NCBI GenBank assembly: GCA_028023455.1 | Contig: JAQFVV010013370.1 | Location: forward strand, 1-64,000 | Length of the DNA stretch: 64,000 nt | Direction of reading: 5' to 3' | DNA from: Epiperipatus broadwayi | Taxonomy: Eukaryota; Onychophora; Udeonychophora; Euonychophora; Peripatidae | In this document: positions 12,914 through 23,780 of the stretch, in pieces | How positions within the stretch are numbered: the stretch's first letter is position 1 | How the letters are laid out: every line of letters begins with the position of its first letter | The notes under the pieces: generated by a model | What the model saw: only the letters and a program-made list of their open reading frames with translations | Database searches by the model: none | Told to the model about the DNA's origin: nothing | Position numbers and translations under genes: made by a program

Positions 12914-13229
12914 TGCTAATGCATTCAAAAAATTAAAACATAGTATATCTTATCACAGTAAAAAAAAAACCCACTAAATTAGCTGTATATAAGATAAAGA
13001 GGTCCCCTATTGAGTCAATGTCATTAAATGTTTTATTTAAGGATAATTCATAATATTCTGGAAGTATAATAGCAAGATTATAAAAGCAATTTATATTTTC
13101 TTTAGTTTGTTGGATCAAGATTTTGAATACTAATGGAAAGATGTATGTGCACTGAATTTGGCACGTAATGAATAACAATTTTTTTAAAAAAAATGATTTT
13201 CTAATCAACTTAGCCAAAATTTTTGTAAG

Positions 13230-13285
13230 AAAAGCAGACTTCCTTTATGTTATAAAGATGAAGACATTCTAAAGAAATGTAATAC
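13230..13285 (+). pseudogene. LINE C-terminal fragment (non-RTE tail)
   Basis: The frame reads LCYKDEDILKKCNTDYLHW then KDAEKDE. A similar tail (CHEDYLKDILKKYN...HWEDMVEDRRQRK) lies at 23655-23770. The pattern (KDxLKK...W..M..DR..WR) resembles the C-terminus of CR1/RTE-like reverse-transcriptase proteins. Only this tail is present, and it runs into a tandem array. Confidence 0.5.
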
Positions 13286-13470
13286 TGATTACTTACATTG
13301 GAAAGATGCAGAAAAGGATGAAACAGTGCAATGTTGATTACTTACATTGTAAAGATGCAGAAGAGGATGAAACAATGCAATTCTGATTACTTACATTGGA
13401 AAGATGCAGAAGAGGATGAAACAATGCAAAACTGATTACTTACATTGGAAAGATTCAGAAGTGAAACATT
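13286..13470 (+). repeat. 49-bp minisatellite, about 3.8 copies
   Basis: Units start at 13286, 13335, 13384 and 13433 with TGATTACTTACATTG. They differ at a few bases. The unit equals the end of the LINE C-terminal coding segment just upstream (DYLHWKDAEKDE), so the array arose by duplication of LINE sequence. The period of 49 breaks the frame, so the array is not coding. Confidence 0.9.
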
Positions 13471-13475
13471 AACAC

Positions 13476-14179
13476 CTCACAACATAAAGATCATCACAAT
13501 AGTTCAAGATGCTAAATAATCTAAAGGATCATAAGGGGTTTTATATTTGAAGCTATATCTGGTTTGTATAGTCATAGCAAATCTTCTTTAACTTTTTTTG
13601 TAATTTACTCTTCTATCTTTTTTCTTCAAATTAGAATTGTCATAACCTTTTGTAAATAGCTCTTATTAAAAATTTTATGTGCATGCGTAATTATGCATTT
13701 TGGTAGAGGTTAAAGTGAGAATTAAGATCAATCCTTAACAGATAGTTTTATGTAATGTCAGAAAAGAGAACATCTATATTCTCATCTGCATTCTTTTATG
13801 TTTCATGTCAGAGGAGAATAATCACAGGATACTGAGTATTTATCTTACGGTATGCTTAGCATATCTTTTACTATTCTGTAATCCTAGAACTGGTAGAAAA
13901 CCACAGCCAGTCCAGATAACTAAAGAATAAAGGTTAACTTGCATTGGTCAGATAAGTGTTAATGTGTTGCCTATACAAATAAAAAGACAACAGTAATATG
14001 ATATAATTTTTTCTATTGGTAGAAAATAAGTCTATTTTACAGGTGTTCAGTTAGTGATTGGTTTGAACTTTATTTAAGTATAAACAATATTTCTTGTTTG
14101 GCTGAAAATTTTAATTATGATATTTTACTTCTTATTTTATGTTGTATTATTTTTATTATCTATTTTTAATTTTTAGATG
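13476..14179. other. AT-rich DNA, nothing recognised
   Basis: No feature I can support. Confidence 0.5.
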
Positions 14180-14312
14180 TCATTTAGTTAGTAGTAGAGT
14201 ACTAGACTTAAGAATGTAAAGTCATGGATTTAATTCCAGTGCTAGCAACTCCAGCATTGAAACTTTTTATGAGTTATTCATAATAAAACTATTTGATTAT
14301 TTATTTATCTTT
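14180..14312 (+). mobile_element. tRNA-derived SINE with AATAAAACTATTTGATT tail
   Basis: A box-A-like block (TTAGTAGTAGAGTACTAGAC) is followed by a box-B-like one (GGATTTAATTCCAG). The 3' part (CCAGCATTGAAACTTTTTA..., then AATAAAACTATTTGATT) recurs with variations at 36605, 43530, 43715, 57795 and 58262. The shared tail probably marks the LINE partner used for retrotransposition. Confidence 0.65.
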
Positions 14313-14524
14313 TTTTAAAAAAATATATTTTATTTAAACTTTTCAAATAAATTACACTTTTAATAATAATAAACAGGTAATTGTATGGAACAATGCTTCA
14401 AATGTCATGCACACCATAAGTCAATCTTGTTTGATAAATCTATAATATTTCAAAACCAATTATCAAATTGTCCTTAGAAGAATAAAGAAATTAGGATGAT
14501 TCACACATAAGTATATAAATTTTC

Positions 14525-15529
14525 TGGTACTGATACATATGACAATCCATCCCACTTGATGGCGTTGTTGCTAGCCAAAAGTAGTTGAAAATACCATTTA
14601 TCAGGCACAACTTCTCAATTGCTACCAGCAATTGGGTGATAGCAATTGAGTCTTTTGGCTAATGGTGGCCTGTGGTGTGTTTTGTGATCAATTGCTCTTG
14701 AAACTCACACTTATCCTACTGTATCAGTTAGCTCTGATACATGTTTATTCTTTATATGAATGCTGACACTTAACATATCACTAATTAATCATGATAGGGT
14801 GTGAATAATTGTAATGACAGAAAGTGAACCAATATGCAGTCAGAAGTAATTATGTTCAAACCTAAATGAATTACTATATTGCCTAATACAGAAATGTCCA
14901 CTGTGGCCTTCCTGCAAAAGAAATAAATTCTATCAACAGAGAAGACAAGTGTGTGTGGTGGGAAGATGATTTTAAAGAAATGTAGGAACTATGAGGTAGA
15001 ATGCAGAACAAGTTCTTGCTGTTGAAGGTGTTCTGTTTGTAACGGTACCTCGTTCGATGGCTAACCAAAAATCAAACTCTGTTTGAAGTAATAAAATAAA
15101 ACTTATTCCTAAAAAATTTAAGAAACTAACATTTTGCAAATATATTAAATTATGGTTCTCCCCCAAAAAAGTTAAAATAAACCAACATTTATTACCAAAC
15201 AAAAATAAATTGGTTATTGAGGGGTTATTTATCAACCAAAAATAAAACTATGTTTGAAGTATAACATAATTTTAAATTTCTTACAAAAAAAAAAAAAATA
15301 TTGGTTATTTTTAAAAAAAGCTAAAATAAAGGAACATTTATTACAAAACCCTCAAAAAAGTAATTAGTTCAAAAATAATAAAATAATGTAATTTTAAAGA
15401 GTTTTCTGCGTATTGTTTACTTGTTAAAATATTAAAGAAAATGTAATGGCCTGGTAACATTATATCAATATGTTTTGTTGGAGGAACAATGCCATCAAGT
15501 GGGATGGATTGTCATATGTATCAGCACCA
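14525..15529. mobile_element. 1.0-kb element with ~45-bp terminal inverted repeats
   Basis: The left end TGGTACTGATACATATGACA... (14525-14569) is the near-exact reverse complement of 15485-15529. Inside, a block starting CAACCAAAAATAAAACT resembles one about 175 bp upstream (CTAACCAAAAATCAAACT). No transposase. A target duplication is not certain (AAATTTTC against AATTTCTA), so the superfamily stays open. Confidence 0.8.
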
Positions 15530-15554
15530 AATTTCTACTGTCTATTGACAAAAT

Positions 15555-15662
15555 AGCCATTTAGTTGGAACGTCACATTAAATTCAGTATTAGTAGAGTC
15601 AAAGATCACCAGTTTGATTCCCATGACAGTACTTTTACTGATTAGATTAGAAGCATTTGAAA
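15555..15662 (+). repeat. Possible tRNA-like SINE fragment
   Basis: ATTAGTAGAGTC and CAGTTTGATTCCCATG lie about 25 bases apart and resemble decayed box A and box B. Confidence 0.35.
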
Positions 15663-15944
15663 AATTAATGGGTCATATATTAATTTGTGTTACTGGTAGC
15701 AGTTGAACATATTTAAAAGTTTAAATAAAGTTTGAATTATTGTAAAAAATATGTAATAATTAAAACCATATTATGAAAATAACTCAATTCATAATTACAA
15801 ATATCTTTATAAAGAAAGAACAAATCCTCCAGACATGCATTTTAAGAATCTACATGCATTCTCTCATCAATGCTCATAGGAGAATGCATGGCGTTTCTTA
15901 AATCACATGATCGGAGGATATATTCCTTTATAATATTACATATG

Positions 15945-16225
15945 TACGCATGTTATATAATATTTACATATATGTATATTGTCTATACTATTTTTTTAAA
16001 TGTAATTATAAAGAACTTGAAGTAGACTTTCAAAATACCCACAGCTATCCAATCTATGTGTGAGAGATGGTGATCTGGACCAACTGATGAGTGCTGATTC
16101 AACATGAAATACATATATTGGAGATCATTTATCTTTTTCCCATGTATGTTGTCATGTGTATCAGTTGAATAAGATGGGTTAACAGCTATGGGTAGTGTGA
16201 AAGTGTGAGTTTTTATATTTATATA
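15945..16225. repeat. Hammerhead repeat family A, inverted partial copies
   Basis: Positions 15965-16060 carry the family-A tail in minus orientation (TTGTCTATACTA, CTATCCAATC). At about 16061 the orientation flips and a plus-strand hammerhead plus 3' flank follow (CATGTGTATCAGTTG). The same head-to-head arrangement occurs at 18058, 18890, 44600 and 59150. Confidence 0.75.
16066..16134 (+). ncRNA. Hammerhead ribozyme, family A
   Basis: Core CTGATGAG and GAAA are present. Stem II is TGCTG/CAACA with one mismatch. Stem III is the near-palindrome ATACATAT, followed by A17. Stem I pairs CCAA with TTGG and, beyond an internal loop, TGATC with GATCA. Compared with the copy at 45466 (TAATC/GATTA) the second helix carries a compensatory change. 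A type I hammerhead cleaves its own RNA after position 17. Confidence 0.75.
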
Positions 16226-16619
16226 TAATTTTTAAAAAAATTCATATTGACTTCAGAAGAAACATTTGGTGTTAGTGAGAAATTTTTTTTAATACAAAAT
16301 CACCACTTTGATTAACGCACTAAGACTGGCCTTCGTTAGTGACAACAATTGAAATAGAGATATTTAGAGTTTGAATTTTTTAGTAAGTCTCTGACAATTA
16401 AAATTATACGATGGAAGTAGTCCAATATATGATTGTAAATCCTACCTTCATGAAAACTCAACTGATATTTAACTGTCAGAAAACTGACAAGAAAGAATAA
16501 GATGTCTGTTGATCTTAAACTTGGGAGATAAAAAGCCAATAAACTCACCATACTGGTGCATATTTGTAAGTATCCCTTTCGTGTTTGTTTACTTTGTGAG
16601 TAATCATATAATAATAATA

Positions 16620-16945
16620 ACTGCAATGACAGGAACGTATGGAGTCGATATTACGAATTTGCCCTACTTAGTTCTTTTAGTGACTCAAAGAAGGATGAAA
16701 GGGTCTTTTTGGAACTGGGCTAGACATACTGCTAGAAGAGATAATAATTGATGGACAGTTATCTCAAGAGATTGTAAAAGACCGAAAAAAAAGCCACGTG
16801 TGAGATGGACAAATGAAATGAAGACGATTTCTAATGTATATCGAAAAAGAGAAGCTAAGTATTGGAGTAATGGAATTAGACTTGGAAGTTCTTTATCCTG
16901 CAGTGGGAAAACAATGGTCGAAAATGATGACGTCGATGTAGTATT
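16620..16945 (+). pseudogene. RTE-type LINE, 3' end
   Basis: Translated pieces read WNWARHTARRDNN, then (frame changed) RDCKRPKKKPRVRWTNEMK and REAKYWSNGIRLGSSLSCSG, matching the RTE tail at 8826 and 50990. It ends GATGACGTCGATG, a decayed GATGAT tail. Several frameshifts and stops. Confidence 0.75.
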
Positions 16946-16949
16946 TACA

Positions 16950-17534
16950 TATAAGGGAAAACTTTTTTTTTTTTTAAAAAAAAAATCACATTGACAAGAA
17001 GAAAAAAATAGTTTGCTAAGACAAAATGCTTATTTACTTATGTAACCATAGAAATACGAAAAACAAAAGAGAAAGAAATTAACAAATTTAAGAGATTTAT
17101 TATTTTTAATGAGAAAAGAAGCTGAGATCTGTCAGTTGGGAGAATAGTTAAACTTTTATAATCGTTATTGTTAAATAGATTAACATCTGAAAAACATTTG
17201 GTTAAAAAGACTAATTGGTAGTTATTATTAATTAACGTGTTACTACTTGCTGACTAAGCTATTTATATTCTACCCGCTAAAAACGTTAAATCTAATACAT
17301 ATGATTAGGAGCGTTCTTGGATGACGTTTTAACATTCACTTTGAAATATTTATAAAGTTTTGTCACAAAAATATTTTAATGGTTTACTTTAAAATTTTAT
17401 TCGATAAAAAAAGATTTCAACCACTATCAATAGTACATGGCCTCTTATGTGCTTAATGCTTACTCATATATTTCCAAGAGCAATTATTTTTATTCGATTC
17501 TAGAGCCATCTATAATAAATTTGACTAATTAATG
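16950..17534. other. AT-rich DNA, nothing recognised
   Basis: No feature I can support. Confidence 0.45.
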
Positions 17535-17539
17535 GACAA

Positions 17540-17660
17540 CCAATGGTATAGTGCTATTTTCAGACTAATCAACTTCTGGATTTTGCTTTCACCAAAGATG
17601 ACCAGAATTCAAATCTGGAATTAATGCACGTATGCATTGATATTTAAGATTCTAAGTTAC
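17540..17660 (+). repeat. Possible tRNA-like SINE fragment
   Basis: A box-B-like block (CCAGAATTCAAATCTGG, itself almost palindromic) follows TGGTATAGTGC by about 60 bases. Weak. Confidence 0.3.
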
Positions 17661-18057
17661 AAACACAGGCTAATTTACTTGCATAACAACATAGATTTAA
17701 AACCAGATCAGCTTCTATATATTTTTATGGCCACAGGACTATGGACCCATTCTATCTTTTGTAAAAAACGAAAATAACCCAATATTACATTAGTTTCAGC
17801 TTCGAATTTTATTCTTTACTGATGAAGGCAAAAGTCAAAATACAGACAGACTAAAAATAGCAATTTTATAGGATCACATCATCTAATGGCCAGTGATTAT
17901 TTTAAAGTAAATGATTCTAAAATAGGGTAAAAATAACTGCTTTTAAAAAAGTTCTATTGCACATTTGCCATTTAATTACTATTTAATAAACAATATGATC
18001 TCTGCTCATGGTAAATAATATTGAATATATTTCAGTCTATTCATCCTCTATTTTATT

Positions 18058-18180
18058 TTAGGCAACTAATACACATGATCACACCCATGCAAAAAATATG
18101 CATGATTTCCAATATACATGTTTTGTGCAGAACAAGTGCTCATCAGTTGGGCCAGACCATAATCTAACACATATATACAA
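18058..18180 (-). repeat. Hammerhead repeat family A, minus fragment
   Basis: Includes a decayed hammerhead at 18100-18165: CTGATGAG is kept but GAAA has become AAAA (loss of G12), and stem II is rearranged. Palindromic stem III ACATGT is present. It joins head to head with the plus copy that begins near 18181. Confidence 0.75.
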
Positions 18181-18790
18181 TGAGTGCCATATAGGGGTTG
18201 CTTGAGATAGAGTGGACAATGAATGAACAGAAAAATCCTGAATTCAAATCAATCCATTTACATATAGGAAGCATTCTGTATAAGCAAGTTATATACCACC
18301 TTAGTTAACATCATAGTATAAGTTCAGCTCATTCCTCTCCTATTAATATATATGGATATGTAATATGAAGGATTAGATTAATATAATGTCTACATGGGTA
18401 TGACTATAATATAAAATCCAATAAGAACTTTGAGAATTTCATCTTTGGATTTTCAATGAAATGGACGATTGAATAGTTGGAAATGTGAGAAGATTGAAGC
18501 CTGGCCATTAAAGTTTGATAAATTTCTACCTTAATATAAACTGAGCACGGATTATAAATATGCATGGGACATTGTGATCTGACTTAACTGGTGAGAGTGC
18601 TAGTTCTGCACAAAATATGTATAATGGGGATCATGTATTGTTTTTGCATGGGTGTGGATATGTGTATCAGTTGCTTGAGATGGAGTGGAGAATGAATAGA
18701 CTGAAAAAATCCTGAGTTCAAATCCCTCTTTTACATATATGAATCATTTAATATAAGCAAGTTACATACTGTCTTAAGTATATAAAAATG
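18181..18790 (+). repeat. Hammerhead repeat family A, 1.3-unit head-to-tail copy
   Basis: TTGCTTGAGATAGAGTGG at 18198 recurs as TTGCTTGAGATGGAGTGG at 18671, a period of about 473 bp. One whole unit and part of the next are present. The hammerhead at 18567-18645 is dead (CTGGTGAG, CAAAA). Each unit carries a box-B-like GAGTTCAAATCCC. The partial-dimer structure is what insertion of a circular or multimeric RNA leaves. Confidence 0.85.
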
Positions 18791-18889
18791 GTCAAAATTC
18801 ATTATAAAAATTATTTTTCCACACTGTTTGTTTTAATCTTATTTAGATTGATTATTATATTGAGTATACTGCCTTAGAATTATTTATAT

Positions 18890-19493
18890 ATAATTGTAAG
18901 GGATTTGAACTCAAACTTTCAAGCTCCCTGCAGCTATCCAATCCATCTTATATGACTAATATACATGACCACATACATGTGAAAAAGATAAATGATCTCC
19001 AATATACATATTTTGTGCTGAACCAGTACTCATCAGTTGGTCCAGATCACCATCTCCCACACATATATGCAATGACTGCTCAGTTTACTTTAAGATAGCA
19101 AATCTTCAAATTTTAATGGACAGGTTTCAATCTTATCCACTCTCCAACACTTCAGCTATTCATATCACTGAAAATCTGAGGAGAAAATGCTCAAACCCCT
19201 TTGATGTCAATATTATTGTCATGCTCATATTGACCTTAAGTCAATCTAACCTGACACACATAGGACTTTAATAGGTCCATTTAATTACACAGAAGAGAGA
19301 TGAGCAGAATACAGACTGAAAATGAAATACTTGAATACATGTATTATCTACACTAGACTTAATATAATTATAAAGGACTTGATTTCAGACTCTCAAGCTT
19401 CTTACAGTTATCCAATCCAATATATATAATTGATATACATAACCACATGCATATAAAAAAGATAAACGATCACCAATATACATATTTTGTGCT
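18890..19493 (-). repeat. Hammerhead repeat family A, 1.25-unit minus copy
   Basis: GATTTGAACTC...TCAAGC at 18903 recurs at 19381 (period about 478 bp). One complete hammerhead lies at 18987-19056. A second, at the right end, is cut off within the core so that the unit starts at GCACAAAATATG. The strand flips at 19494. Confidence 0.85.
18987..19056 (-). ncRNA. Hammerhead ribozyme, family A, G12 lost
   Basis: CTGATGAG, stem II TACTG/CAGCA (one mismatch), then CAAAA in place of CGAAA, so the general base G12 is gone. Stem III ATATGTAT is followed by A17. Stem I pairs CCAA/TTGG and TGATC/GATCA, the same compensated helix as at 16066. Fold kept, catalysis probably lost. Confidence 0.7.
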
Positions 19494-19695
19494 AGAGATG
19501 GTAATCTGGACTAACTGATGAGTGCTGGTTCAATGTGAAATATGGAAGATCATTTATTTTTTTTGTATGTATGTATGTGGTGATGTGTATCGGTTGTATA
19601 AGATTGATTGGATAACTGTAGAGAGCTGAAAAGTCTGAGGTCACATCCTTTATAATTACATTAAGTTTAGTATAGATAATATATATGTGTATCAA
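19494..19695 (+). repeat. Hammerhead repeat family A, plus fragment
   Basis: Starts with stem I (AGATGGTAATCTGGAC), CTGATGAG and stem II, but the second half of stem II is changed (CAATGT) and stem III is shortened, so it is inactive. The family body follows. The copy is interrupted by the foldback element at 19700, and its tail may resume near 20200. Confidence 0.75.
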
Positions 19696-19699
19696 TTTA

Positions 19700-20190
19700 G
19701 TTTGCGCTCATAACCATTTTGAAATCTAAAGACCAGCCAAAGCTACCGCTGACAGATCTGACTGAGAAATGACATAAATATTGAATAAAAGTACTTTAAA
19801 TTCATATTTTAAAAATTATAAGCTAGTAAAAATAATATACTTTATTTATAGTATAATTTGTATTTTATAAATTATAATCTTTTAGTATTTGGAAATTATT
19901 TGGTTTGATCAGATTTCTGTATCTTTTGGACAATACTTTGTATCGGGCAAAGCATCCTTCTCCCGCTCCTCAAATTTCGATGCTTTGTGCTGTCATATTT
20001 CAAATTTTTTATGAAGGTAAATTTAAAAAAAAAAATTCTTAATAAAATAAAACGTATTATTTTTACTAGCTTATAATATTTTAAAATATGAATTTAAAAT
20101 ACTTTTATTCAATATTTGTCAATTATCAGTTGCGTATGTCAGCGGTGGTTTTTATATTTCAAAATGGCAGTGAGCGCAAACTAAATCAGG
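19700..20190. mobile_element. Foldback/MITE with ~170-bp inverted arms
   Basis: From ATTTAGTTTGCGCTCA at the left, the sequence matches the reverse complement of the right end (GAGCGCAAACTAAAT) for about 170 bases, including TATTGAATAAAAGTA and AAGCTAGTAAAAATAATA. The centre is unrelated. It lies inside a family-A tail (19660-19690 continues near 20200). No coding frame. Confidence 0.85.
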
Positions 20191-20297
20191 ACCTATACAT
20201 GTATTTAAATATTATATATATATATGTTACCAAGACCAATAAGTATTTATATATTGTTTTCAGTCTGTATTTGTAATTTATAATATATGTTTAATTT

Positions 20298-20396
20298 TTT
20301 TTTCTCATGTGTCATAGCATCAGCCGTGGAAGCAAACCCGCTAACCCGGGACAACTGCTTGTAAAGCGGCTGTCATTGACCTCACCAATGCTTGAC
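20298..20396 (-). mobile_element. tRNA-derived SINE, ~100 bp
   Basis: On the minus strand a class-II tRNA-like unit can be read: box A region TGGTGAGGTCA, anticodon-like hairpin with loop TTTACAA, box B GGGTTTGCTTCC, then CTATGACACATGAG and poly(A). It is flanked by a perfect 15-bp target duplication, ATATATGTTTAATTT (20283-20297 and 20397-20411), which shows retroposition. Related copies: 20838, 25089, 52829, 53192, 58022. Confidence 0.92.
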
Positions 20397-20496
20397 ATAT
20401 ATGTTTAATTTGTTATAACAATGGTAGTCATATTAACTATCCTACTTTACAACTCTGAAAAAGGCTATTATGTAGTGAGATGAAATATTTCCACCT

Positions 20497-20707
20497 CATA
20501 ATGAAATATTGTTGTATATGATATCAGTTATAATTTTTTTTTTTACTTTATAAATTTATGTATAAAATAACTGACATTTTGTTTCTATCTTTTATATAAT
20601 CATAATGAAATATTATTGTATATGATAATAGTTATAATTTTTTTTTTTACTTTATAAATTTATGTATAAAATAACTGACATTTTGTTTCTATCCTTTATA
20701 TAATCAT
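20497..20707. repeat. Tandem duplication, 104-bp period
   Basis: CATAATGAAATATT starts at 20497 and 20601. The two units are nearly identical and include a poly(T) run, so the duplication is recent. Confidence 0.9.
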
Positions 20708-20837
20708 ACTTTGCAATGTTAGTAGTAGGGGGATATGTTCCATTGTGGAGAAGAGAAAGAGAAAAAAGTGTAATGTAAATTTGTAAATCGGACGAGTAAA
20801 ATTACACATGAAAACGACTGACAATAATCTGGTAAAA

Positions 20838-20950
20838 GTCAAGTGTGGGTAGCCGAGAGGTCAGGGCAGCTACCTTGTGAGCAAACAGTTGCTTGCAGAC
20901 AGTTGTTGCGGGTTCACTTCCCGGTCGATGCTTTAACATATGGAAAAAAA
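20838..20950 (+). mobile_element. tRNA-derived SINE
   Basis: GGGTAGCCGAGAGGTCAG (box A region), box B GGGTTCACTTCCCGG, then TCGATGCTTTAACAT and poly(A). Flanking direct repeat AATCTGGTAAAAG / AATCTGGCAAAAG (20825-20837 and 20951-20963). The anticodon region is expanded relative to the copy at 20298. Confidence 0.88.
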
Positions 20951-21131
20951 AATCTGGCAAAAGATTACGGCCAAAAGAAAAGAAATAAAGTATATTTTTG
21001 CTTCCTGTTTTATTATTTATGCTAAATTTAGAACTAAAGTGTGAATCGTTGAATAGAAAAAAGTGCTAAAGAGGAAAAATTAAGGACAGAGTTCTTTTTG
21101 TAAAAAATGAAAGCAAGACTCATGATGATGT

Positions 21132-21323
21132 TTGGCTAGTACAGCCAAGATTCCTCATGGAAACCACCTTTATCATGACCAACAATGTCCAGTGCCTTCA
21201 TGCTATGGTGCATTATGCCTAAAAGAAATGCATGAAAATTTAAACCAACAATGGAGGAAAAGAAACCGCTACACTTACGTCTGTATAGTATTGTCTCACT
21301 TTGGAACCGAATATATGTTATAA
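21132..21323 (+). CDS. Unrecognised frame, 63 codons; possible exon
   Basis: The stretch 21140-21275 is less AT-rich than its surroundings and open: it includes CPVPSCYGALCLKEMH, a Cys/His cluster, then NQQWRKRNR. A TACAG that could serve as a splice acceptor lies just upstream (near 21145). No donor that I trust, and no family recognised. It could be a decayed transposon exon or chance. Confidence 0.25.
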   Translation: MASTAKIPHGNHLYHDQQCPVPSCYGALCLKEMHENLNQQWRKRNRYTYVCIVLSHFGTEYML

Positions 21324-23009
21324 ATCAAAATGGCTGCTCCATTAGAAAAACTGTTATAGCACCCTCATTCTTCATGAGATCATGACAACAAATTCATTGT
21401 GATGAGCCATACACAATAGCCAGTGATGTGTACATGACTTGGGTAAATATTAAAAATGCAATACATGTGGTATAGACTCATTCTGATAATCAATAATAAA
21501 TAGCATTACATTTTAAATGAATGAATTCAATTAGAGAAGCTATGTAGCTTGGAATCTTGTGTGATTTATTCTTAACTGCTGCCATTAGTGATTGATAAAG
21601 TATAGCAGGGAGGGGTTTTGTTTCAAGGTTCTTGTGTAGTTGAATAATAATTCTAAGCAAACATCCAAAATAAAGTGAGATTTGTTATTTAATTTGAATA
21701 TCAGTTCATTATATGTGATCAGGATATCCTTATAGTGAGGATTTCATTCATTAGAAAATTAGGTTGATGCTCTGGTCTCTAAGCTTAGATCAATAATTAG
21801 CTTACCTGTTCATCCTGTTTTCATTTTACTTTAGCTATTAATCTCATTAATGAGAGAAGTAGTTTGTACTCCCAGGTCAACTTATTTAGAAGCTAGTTGC
21901 TTTAATAAAAAAAAAGTTAGATTTGTCTATAAATACTTCCCAGGAATGGTTTTAGTTTTTTTGGAAGGAAATAGTCTTTGCACCAAAGATTGAGATTTGT
22001 GAGTGACTATAAAGAAGGAGGGAAAGGGTGGTAGGTCATTGTATTTGATGTAATAAAACCAAGTCATTTGCTTTCAAATATGTCACTGGAATAAATAAAT
22101 AGCTTTAGAAAATCTGATAAAATGTTTGACTATTTTTAGCATTATTTGTTGAGTTTCATATCACTACTATTACATGGCCCTTCATTAAGAGCCTCGGTGA
22201 GTGTTTTCATATGTAAATAGATAGTTTAGTTTGGCATATATGATAGAAACCTTTCGCATAATATTACCAATTTTTGTTCTTATAAATCGTCCATATTAAA
22301 AATCTGTCAATATTAAAGGGATTCATACAACATCTGGATAAACATTTCATACTATTTTTAATAATTCAACTTTTTAATTGTTGAGAGTACTATAAAAATT
22401 GTAGTCTCTGTGTATATTTTTCTATTTCCATAATTGCTTATTTAATTTAATATTCTCAGAAAACAGTTTTCAAATTCATGGAGTTAAAGATAGCTAGCTC
22501 TTATAACTCTGATTTCTCAATTTTTGCAACACAGATGCATGTCATATACTAATTAAACTAGCATAAGCTTAACCTTATTTACAGATAATCACAATCTATA
22601 TTAATTGTCTCTATAAATTGTCTAGGCATTGAATTAATCAATGAATGTCAGATGGCAGTGAATAAAAATATGAACTATAAGATAAACTAATAATGATAAA
22701 TAATTAAGGTCTTCCATAGGAGACTTAACACAAGACTATTTATCTTTGGGTTGTAAATATTTTTAAATGTTTTTTTTGTTGTTGCTTTTCTTATCAGCTT
22801 AGGTATTAAGTGAATAAGTATCTGATTGCCTATGAACCAATTAACAAAAAAAATTTCTTGAACTTTGATGATAATTGCTAATTAGCTAAAAGGTTTCTCA
22901 TCTTAGTTTAAAATTGAACTTCATATCATAAATGCAACATATTAATATGTTAACTACTGCCAATGCAAAAGATTCATTATAGTAATTGTATCTGTTATAT
23001 ATATAAAAC
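21324..23009. other. AT-rich DNA, nothing recognised
   Basis: No gene, RNA or repeat family that I can support. Confidence 0.5.
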
Positions 23010-23080
23010 ATCATGATGTAGTGTACATAGATCTGCCTTCAGGTCCCATGATCCAGGATCAAATCTAGATAAAACTTGAA
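23010..23080 (+). repeat. tRNA-like SINE fragment
   Basis: GATGTAGTGTACATAGATC resembles a D-arm/box A; CCTTCAGGTCCC an anticodon arm; GGATCAAATCTAG a box B. Spacing fits a tRNA of about 70 nt. No duplication or tail that I can support. Confidence 0.45.
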
Positions 23081-23639
23081 AACCTTTTCAGGTAGCTGAG
23101 AATTTCCAAACAATGTAGAACATTTTTAAAAATAGTTAGCCTTTATCCAATTCAATTATCTAATCATTGGTCGTAAATGGGTATCTAAGCTACATTTAGT
23201 TAAATATTAAAATAAAAATTATAAAATCTTACCAATTATTATAATACCATTTATTTCACTATTTTTCATGAAGGGATTCTGGAGAAATTTTCAGCATTTA
23301 ATACCCATTTAAGATTTTTATGATAATTGAATGTTGCAACATTTGTGAGTATTTTATTACAAATCTGGATGATAACTCCAAATGTTTATCACCAGAAAGT
23401 AATTTCTGGGGCTCAATGCTGAACATTTGAAATAGTGCATTATAAAGGTACAGAATGCATAAAATTCTTAAAATGTCATGGTGAGATCATAAGTTCAACA
23501 AACCCTCAGGTTGAGAGCTATGATACTACTGGTAGAGAGCCCATTATAAAATAACACCTTCCCTGGACTGGACTAAGAAGTTGATACGAGATACAGACTT
23601 TTTAAAAATTCATTTTATGGTGAACTTGAGTATGGTTTT

Positions 23640-23780
23640 CATAGGAGAAGAAAACTCCATCTATGTCATGAAGATTATCTAAAAGACATTCTAAAGAAGT
23701 ACAATTGTGTTTGTTTTCATTGGGAAGATATGGTTGAGGATAGAAGACAACGGAAAGCTACAGTTAGGCTTTGATATTGA
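23640..23780 (+). pseudogene. LINE C-terminal fragment
   Basis: Frame reads LCHEDYLKDILKKYN, then HWEDMVEDRRQRKATVRL. This resembles the C-terminal signature of CR1/RTE-like reverse-transcriptase proteins (KDxLK...W..M..DR..WR). It is similar to 13230-13285. No upstream RT domain is visible. Confidence 0.5.

Noticed and set aside
20298-20396. Functional tRNA gene
   Set aside because: Poly(A) tail, target duplications and a disturbed D-arm show retroposition; several near-identical copies exist.
20843-21025. 60-codon frame starting MWVAERSGQLPCEQ
   Set aside because: It is the tRNA-like SINE at 20838 plus flank.
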